Assembly (NCBI RefSeq): GCF_000226095.1
Contig: NC_016474.1
Coordinates: forward strand, 4,836,001 to 4,900,000
Direction: 5' to 3'
Source of the DNA: Thermothelomyces thermophilus ATCC 42464
Taxonomy: Eukaryota > Ascomycota > Sordariomycetes > Sordariales > Chaetomiaceae
Length of the DNA: 64,000 bases
The translations under genes were made by a program, and so were the position numbers. Shown piece after piece: positions 58,899 through 64,000 of this stretch; position 1 is the first letter of the stretch; each line of letters starts with the position of its first letter. Below the pieces are notes generated by a model. It ran no database searches, was not told where the DNA came from, and saw only the letters and a program-made list of their open reading frames with translations.

Positions 58899-59620
58899 AA
58901 TTAATGCGCGTCTAGGTACCTGAAGGTAGGCAACGGATGTTGGGAGCAGAATGCACTCTGAGTTGTCTAAGACGAGGTAGTAATCCGCACTCCGTCCTGA
59001 GCATCCGGCAGATGGCATCATTTGTCGGCCGCACTGCTTTCCGCAAAGAGGCAGGAAGGGGAAACGGGGAAGGGGGGGGAGCCCGCACGCAAGCGGCCGC
59101 CGATGGGGGGCGGATGGGCGGGTGTGATTTTACTCAGCAGTGAGTCAGCACTGCCAACTCTCTGCCGTACATACATACAATGATGACATAGCGGCCGCTC
59201 AATGGGAGTAACTGCGGCCGCAAATATCCGCCAGGTAGCGGCCGCGTTTTTCCCGCAAAACATTCGGCCGAAAACCCACGGCCGCAACTCCGACCAAAAA
59301 CTCGCGGAAGAATCGCACCATCTGGAATTTAATTATCGGGGGGGATCCGTAAGAGGAAAGTACGAAGCAACAAGTGAAACCATAACGTGAATCACATAGG
59401 AATTATAAGCTCATTGAGGGTTTGAATTTTCCAGTTGACTATTATGTGACTGTTCTTCATCACACCGTCATCAAGCTCATTGCTCTATTAATTAATTAAA
59501 TACAGGCTGCAACAATAACGAGGCCGATTCGTCTGGTGCCATCTTGTGATTACATTATTCTTCAGCAGAAAACAAAAAGAAAAAAAACAACAACACAACA
59601 CAACAAAATAAAATACAAAA
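58899..59620. promoter_or_regulatory. Divergent promoter with seven CGGCCG palindromes
   Basis: Between the regulator and SDR start codons, CGGCCG occurs at 59026, 59094, 59192, 59215, 59239, 59265 and 59279. Four of these sit in the longer palindrome GCGGCCGC. An eighth lies at 59626, just inside the SDR coding sequence. CGGCCG is two CGG triplets facing each other, the class of site bound by dimeric Zn2Cys6 proteins. The last five are spaced 23, 24, 26 and 14 bp start to start. Confidence 0.7.
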
Positions 59621-60634
59621 ATGGGCGGCCGCTACGCTGACGCACACCGTGATTCTCAGGGTGAAGGAGACGCCCGGCCGACGGCGCTCCAGATCATCAA
59701 GGACGAGGGCGTGGAGGGCAAGCTGAAGGGCAAGGTGATTGTCATCGCGGGCGCGACGTCGGGCATCGGCGTCGAGACGGCGCGGGCGCTCAAGGAGACG
59801 GGCGCGACGCTGCTGCTCACGGCGCGCAACCGGGAGCGGGCGGAGAAGAACCTGGCGGGCATCCTGGAGCCCGGGCGGGTGTCGCTGGTCGAGCTGGACC
59901 TGGACTCGTTCGGGAGCATCCGGGCGGGCGCGGACAAGATCCTGGCCGAGACCGACGGCCGGGTCAACATCCTGATCAACAGCGCCGGCGTCATGGGCCT
60001 GCAGGAGCACACGCTGACCGAGGACGGGGTCGAGGCGCACTTCTCGAGCAACTACCTCGGCTTCTTCCTGCTCTTCCAGCTGCTCCGGCCGGCCCTGCTG
60101 GCCAGCGCCACCGACGAGCTGCACTCGCGCGTCGTCGTCGTGTCGTCCTCGGCCCACCGCGCCGGCGCCCTGCCGGCCAGCGACAACTACAGCTTCGAGA
60201 AGGGCGGCTACGACCACGAGGTCGCCTACAACAACTCCAAGCTGGCCGCCGTCTACCTGGCCAACAAGATCGACCGGGACTACGGCGCCCGCGGCCTGCG
60301 CGCCACCAGCGTGCACCCGGGCGCCGCCAACAACACGGGCATCTCGCGCAACGTGCCGCCCGAGTTCGTCGAGGGCCTCCTGAGCAACCCCTACGTCGTC
60401 AAGATCCTCAAGTCGCCCGCCCAGGGCGCCGCCACCACCGTCTGGGCCGCCGTCGGCAAGGAGTGGGAGAACCGCGGCGGCCGCTACCTCGAGGACGTCG
60501 CCGAGGCCGAGCGCGGCCAGGACGACGGCCAGACCTTCGGCGTCGGCTGGGTCAAGCAGACCTACGACCCGGCCGAGGAGGACCGCCTCTGGAAGGACTC
60601 GCTCAGGCTCGTCGGTCTCGAGGGCCAGGCTTAA
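59621..60634 (+). CDS. Classical short-chain dehydrogenase (WWOX/retinol-dehydrogenase-like)
   Basis: 337-aa intronless frame with ATG at 59621 in an A-rich context. NAD(P)-binding motif GATSGIG (residues 44-50), NSAG (120-123), catalytic serine in VVVVSSSAHRAG and YNNSK (Tyr203, Lys207) define an active classical SDR. PG following the active site (VHPGAANNTG) and the long C-terminus place it near WW-domain-oxidoreductase/retinol-dehydrogenase-like fungal enzymes, which reduce or oxidise hydrophobic carbonyls and alcohols, often as tailoring steps. The coding GC content is high. It shares a promoter with the Zn2Cys6 regulator and is convergent with the PKS, so a role in the PKS pathway is plausible but inferred. 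Confidence 0.92.
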   Translation: MGGRYADAHRDSQGEGDARPTALQIIKDEGVEGKLKGKVIVIAGATSGIGVETARALKETGATLLLTARNRERAEKNLAGILEPGRVSLVELDLDSFGSIRAGADKILAETDGRVNILINSAGVMGLQEHTLTEDGVEAHFSSNYLGFFLLFQLLRPALLASATDELHSRVVVVSSSAHRAGALPASDNYSFEKGGYDHEVAYNNSKLAAVYLANKIDRDYGARGLRATSVHPGAANNTGISRNVPPEFVEGLLSNPYVVKILKSPAQGAATTVWAAVGKEWENRGGRYLEDVAEAERGQDDGQTFGVGWVKQTYDPAEEDRLWKDSLRLVGLEGQA

Positions 60635-60776
60635 AATTAATAATTAGGGGTCTAGGGAGCAAAGGCTAGACGGTAGATACCTTTTAAGGTAGATAGCCAT
60701 GCCTTGAGTTATTAGAAAGAAAGCAATATTAGGATCCCTTTTGAAAATATTAATGACAACAAGACATTGGAAATTT

Positions 60777-61741
60777 ATTATTATTATTATTATTATTATT
60801 AATCCTACACCACTATACTAATAAGTATACCAGAGCCTCTCTAATTATATACAAAGGAAACTATACCTAATAGGCCAGATAAAAACCTCTGTCCTACCTT
60901 TAACGCCTAATCCAGAATACTAATATACTATAAAGAAAAGGAGAAATGGCTAAAATAGCCCTATAGTAGCCTTACCTCCCGGTCTAGCCTCCTTACGAGG
61001 CGGTATTCTAGAAGCCTCCCTAGGTCTATTAGCCACTATAGAACCCTCCTTACCAAACGATGGTTATAGGCCCCTATACCCTATAAAACGAGGTCTAGGT
61101 CCCTTTGCGACCGTATTTCCTAGGATTCCTATGTCCGGCTTCTGGGTAGGTTTAGGCACTATACGACTAGGTGCTTAACAGTCTCCCTCCCCTGGCCATA
61201 GGTATAGTAAGGGGTACTAACCCCCGGGACTTAAACCCTGAATAGGAAGTTATAGGGGCTAATAGCCCCTATATAGGCCTATATTAGTAGGGAGCTCTAG
61301 GCTTTTATTAGGCCCTGGTACCTTTATAGGCCTTCCCCCGTGAAGACTAGGCACGGGGGGTCCTTGTCAGACACGCACCATATCCTCCTGCCGGCTTGGT
61401 CGGCCCTCTAACGGTTGCTCCAGCTGGCCACCACGGCTAGTTCCGTGGCCTATAGCCTCCTCTGTAGGGCCTGTAGGGGGGGTAGACCCCCTCTACGGCC
61501 CTCCTGAACCTATTGCCAGATCGTCGACCTTGCTACCTCCAGGGCTGTAGGCTTCGGCTCCTGGCCCCTTGCCCTGGCCCTTCTCCTCCGGAACCTCTGG
61601 CTTAGCCTATTACAGGCCTGTTGGATGAGAGCCCTCGCGGGGACCCGGGAAGCCCCCGGGCCTGCTCTGGTCTGCAGGAGTGGCTGGTCGAGTTTGGCTT
61701 CGAAGTCGGCCAGCCTCTTGTTAAGATAGAGGTCGAGGGGG
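60777..61741 (-). mobile_element. 5'-truncated Tad1-clade LINE with 12-bp target duplication
   Basis: It is flanked by cattggaaattt at 60765-60776 and 61742-61753, a clear target-site duplication. The 3' end on the minus strand is a run of TAA repeats (plus-strand TTA run about 60777-60800). On the minus strand the right-hand 400 bp encode LYLNKRLADFEAKLDQPLL, then RALIQQACNRLSQRF and CVSDKDPPCLVF, which is typical of the region after reverse transcriptase in fungal Tad1-type LINEs; several TAG stops are present. The remaining 560 bp are far more TA-rich. The element is a dead, 5'-truncated insertion between the convergent SDR and PKS. An inverted partial copy lies at 749-1358. Confidence 0.85.
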
Positions 61742-62189
61742 CATTGGAAATTTGTGATGGGCTTTTTTGTGTCATTACCATCACCATGAAGATATAGTGA
61801 TAACTATTAACAAGGTACTCTGCAGCCTTTCATTACCGACATATTGCTAGAGAAGAGGGACCTGAGCAAAGAAGCACAGAGGCAGAACAAGAAGGAACAA
61901 AGCTATTACATAATATAGTGGCTGTCATCACCGCCATGGTCTCTCAGGGTCAACGCTCAACGGGATGGCATGAGGTTATGGTTAAAATTTTGTCTAATTT
62001 AGACGGCATCTCCAATCTAACTAGCGTCGTTGCCTATCTAAAAGGAGACAGTGGGATGATCAAAAAAAAAGAAAGCCTCAAGACTAGAGATATAATAATA
62101 TGGAAGACAAACACAAGAAACAGAGATAACCAGAAGCAAGATAGACACGAAACGCGCGCGAATATAATATAAAGCACCCCTGAGAAAAA
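61742..62189. other. Short intergenic region
   Basis: From the LINE target duplication to the PKS stop. Likely holds the PKS 3' UTR; no gene seen. Confidence 0.5.
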
Positions 62190-64000
62190 TCAATTGTAGT
62201 ACTCGAGCAGCCAGGCGCGCAGGTCGCCCACGGCGGGGTACTCGAGGAAGAGGCTGCCGCTGACCGTGATGCCGAGCTGCTCACGCAGCTTCTCCGCGAT
62301 GACGAGGCTCATCAGGCTGTCGACGCCCAGGCTGCCGAAGCTGGCGTCGTCGTGCAGGTCCGACATGCTCAGCCCGGCCTCGGCCGCCACCAGCGCCAGC
62401 GTCTTGGCCGCCACGCTGTCCTCGGAGGAGGCGGCGGCAGGAGCTGGAGCCGGGGCCGGGGCCGGGGCCGGGGCCGGGGCTGGGGCTGACTGCTTGGGCG
62501 CTGGTGCGGGAACCGGTTGTTCCGGTGGTGGCGTTTGCTGTTGTACAACAACAGGGGCCGGCGCAACCTTGGGAACCGCGGTAGGGAGAGGGGCAGAAGG
62601 AACAACTGCTGCAGCAGCAGCGGCGGGCACGCCCGATGATGTGACGTTCTTGACGTCGGCGGGCGAGAAGAAGCGGTTGAGCAGGACGCGGGGATAGCGG
62701 CGGAACTTGATGGCCTGCATGAGGCCGATGATCTCGTCGCCCTGCAGCACGTAGACGTCGCCGAGGTAGACGGTCGGGTCCTCCTTGGTGGGGATCATCT
62801 TGACGTAGGAGCGGTACCGGCCGCCGGCGACGAGGGGGCGGGCGAGGCGCAGGTTGCCCCAGCCGGGTGTGACGAAGAAGTTGGCCTTGGTGTCGTTGGC
62901 GTCCGAGACATTCATGACGAAGCCGGCGAGGTGGCAGACGCTGTCGATGAAGAAAGGCGGCACCGTCCAGTCGCCGGCGCCGGATTTGAGCGTCACCTCG
63001 GCGTAGGCCTCGAGCCCGTCGAGGACGACGGCCTGCATGCCGCGGTACTTGTCTGCGTAGTTGACCAGGTTGTTGGCGAAGAGCAGGTAGGCCATGTTGT
63101 GCGAGAATCGGTTCGCCTTCCCCTCGTCGGCCAGCCGCGACAGCGCCTCGATGCGGCCCCGGACCAGGTGCAGCATGGGCACCCAGCTGGACAGCGAGGC
63201 GTCGGCGCTGCCGTAGACGATGCGGGCTGTCGCAAAGGGCTCCTGCTCCACCAGCGAGCGGCCGTCTTGCGACACGTTGTGCCACTCGAGCTGGGCGGTG
63301 CCCGAATCGATGTCGGCCGTGGAGATGGCTATCTGGATCAGCTGCGGCACCTTGGTGTTCCTCTGAGCCACAAGGCCCTCGCGCACGACCAGGTCCGTGA
63401 TGCTCATGTCCTGCACGATGCCCTTGATCCTCTCCTTCTGATCCGGCCGCAGGTTTTCGTACAGGTACTTGCCCAGGGTCCAGGCGACGTCGGCGTGGAT
63501 GGACTGTTCCAAGGAAGGGCGAAAGTCAGCGTGCGCACAATTCCAGACACAACATGTACATGATAATTTTTTTTTTAAGAAAGACATGATGAAATGAATA
63601 TTACTTACCGACGTGGCCACGCCGGCTCCGTTCATCTCGTGGCCGCGCACGGCCGCCAGGAATTCGGGCTGCATCAGGTCCGACTGGACGATGACGCGGC
63701 CGGCCGAGCCCGAAAAGGTCTCCTCGACGACCCGGTGGATCAGCGAGGTGCGGAGGTTGGACTTGGGCGCCGTCAGGGGGTTGGCGTTGGCCGTCGCCGC
63801 CGCCTCCGCCTCCGCCTTGGCCTTCTTCTCGGCGTCGTAAAAGGTGTTGCCCTTGGTGAGGGCCCAGTCTCCGTTGTACTGGATCCAGTGCGTCTTGTCG
63901 TTCCACGCGTACGTGGGCAGGTCGAGCAGGCGCAGGCCGCAGGCGCGCTCGAAGGGGCGGTGGAACTCGTCCCAGGCGACGGGGACGCCGGCGGCGTGGA
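62190..64000 (-). CDS. Non-reducing polyketide synthase, 3' part (PT and ACP domains)
   Basis: Partial gene: exons 64000 (open) to 63609 and 63503-62190, with a 105-bp intron (donor GTAAGT). The first piece ends the acyltransferase-PT linker ([20 protein letters not shown]) and starts the product-template domain with [20 protein letters not shown]. Its catalytic histidine is in VRGHEMNG and the partner aspartate in [13 protein letters not shown]. An alanine/proline-rich linker with many PA repeats precedes a single acyl carrier protein with the phosphopantetheine serine in LGVDSLMSL. The protein ends 30-odd residues later (LLEYYN), so there is no C-terminal thioesterase or reductase. Non-reducing PKSs of this layout usually make aromatic polyketides and rely on a separate metallo-beta-lactamase-type thioesterase, which is not in the window. 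Upstream domains lie beyond the edge. Confidence 0.93.
   Translation of the reverse strand, partial: HAAGVPVAWDEFHRPFERACGLRLLDLPTYAWNDKTHWIQYNGDWALTKGNTFYDAEKKAKAEAEAAATANANPLTAPKSNLRTSLIHRVVEETFSGSAGRVIVQSDLMQPEFLAAVRGHEMNGAGVATSVSNIHFIMSFLKKKLSCTCCVWNCAHADFRPSLEQSIHADVAWTLGKYLYENLRPDQKERIKGIVQDMSITDLVVREGLVAQRNTKVPQLIQIAISTADIDSGTAQLEWHNVSQDGRSLVEQEPFATARIVYGSADASLSSWVPMLHLVRGRIEALSRLADEGKANRFSHNMAYLLFANNLVNYADKYRGMQAVVLDGLEAYAEVTLKSGAGDWTVPPFFIDSVCHLAGFVMNVSDANDTKANFFVTPGWGNLRLARPLVAGGRYRSYVKMIPTKEDPTVYLGDVYVLQGDEIIGLMQAIKFRRYPRVLLNRFFSPADVKNVTSSGVPAAAAAAVVPSAPLPTAVPKVAPAPVVVQQQTPPPEQPVPAPAPKQSAPAPAPAPAPAPAPAPAAASSEDSVAAKTLALVAAEAGLSMSDLHDDASFGSLGVDSLMSLVIAEKLREQLGITVSGSLFLEYPAVGDLRAWLLEYYN

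Noticed and set aside
62281-63285. 334-codon minus frame overlapping the PKS
   Set aside because: Out-of-frame translation of the PKS, rich in R/P/G; the PKS frame has PT and ACP motifs.
1-64000. CRISPR arrays, tRNA or rRNA genes
   Set aside because: No regularly spaced repeats and no convincing tRNA-type arms were seen by eye on either strand; a covariance-model scan would be needed to exclude degenerate tRNAs.

Overview
The window looks like nuclear DNA of a filamentous ascomycete (Pezizomycotina, most likely a Sordariomycete). The evidence is short GT-AG introns of 50-170 bp, fungal families throughout (GH3 glycosidases, Zn2Cys6 regulators, a non-reducing polyketide synthase, NLR-type WD40 debris), and repeats heavily converted to TA-rich sequence by C-to-T/G-to-A transitions, as repeat-induced point mutation (RIP) does. 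Gene models below are hand-spliced from reading frames and splice motifs; no transcript data were available.

Layout. 1-1.36 kb: mutated Tc1 and LINE fragments. 2.5-3.9 kb: a polyglutamine protein with a Myb/SANT-like domain. 5.3-6.6 kb: a secreted aspartic protease that stops early. 6.7-20.2 kb: a transposon graveyard. It holds two Tc1/mariner elements sharing one TA, a pogo/Fot1-type element carrying a 100-bp MITE and a nested Ty3/gypsy fossil, and the 3' end of a second gypsy fossil. 20.4-23.8 kb: two divergent multi-exon genes of unknown function, one with an HExxH zinc motif. 25.1-37.4 kb: two GH3 enzymes (beta-glucosidase, beta-xylosidase) flanking a small protein with two Zn2Cys6 clusters and a 64-aa spliced microgene. 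38.4-44.1 kb: a class V aminotransferase-fold enzyme, gluconokinase and a RhoGAP-like protein. 46.5-49.6 kb: a divergent pair of a ketoreductase-like SDR and an FAD monooxygenase. 50.9-53.8 kb: a small conserved-looking protein and a membrane-anchored histidine phosphatase. 55.0-55.4 kb: a relic of an NLR WD40 tail. 56.8-64 kb: a Zn2Cys6 regulator, an SDR, a LINE and the 3' end of a non-reducing PKS, probably the edge of a secondary-metabolite cluster.

How the parts may work together. The two GH3 enzymes would complete cello- and xylo-oligosaccharide breakdown, with gluconokinase feeding gluconate to the pentose phosphate pathway. The regulator and SDR at 56.8-60.6 kb are divergent, and their 0.7-kb promoter holds seven CGGCCG palindromes within 260 bp. 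This is the most striking regulatory structure in the window: a likely binding platform for the adjacent Zn2Cys6 protein, which may control the SDR and possibly the PKS. The other standout is the transposon stratigraphy, where target duplications allow the order of insertion to be read directly.
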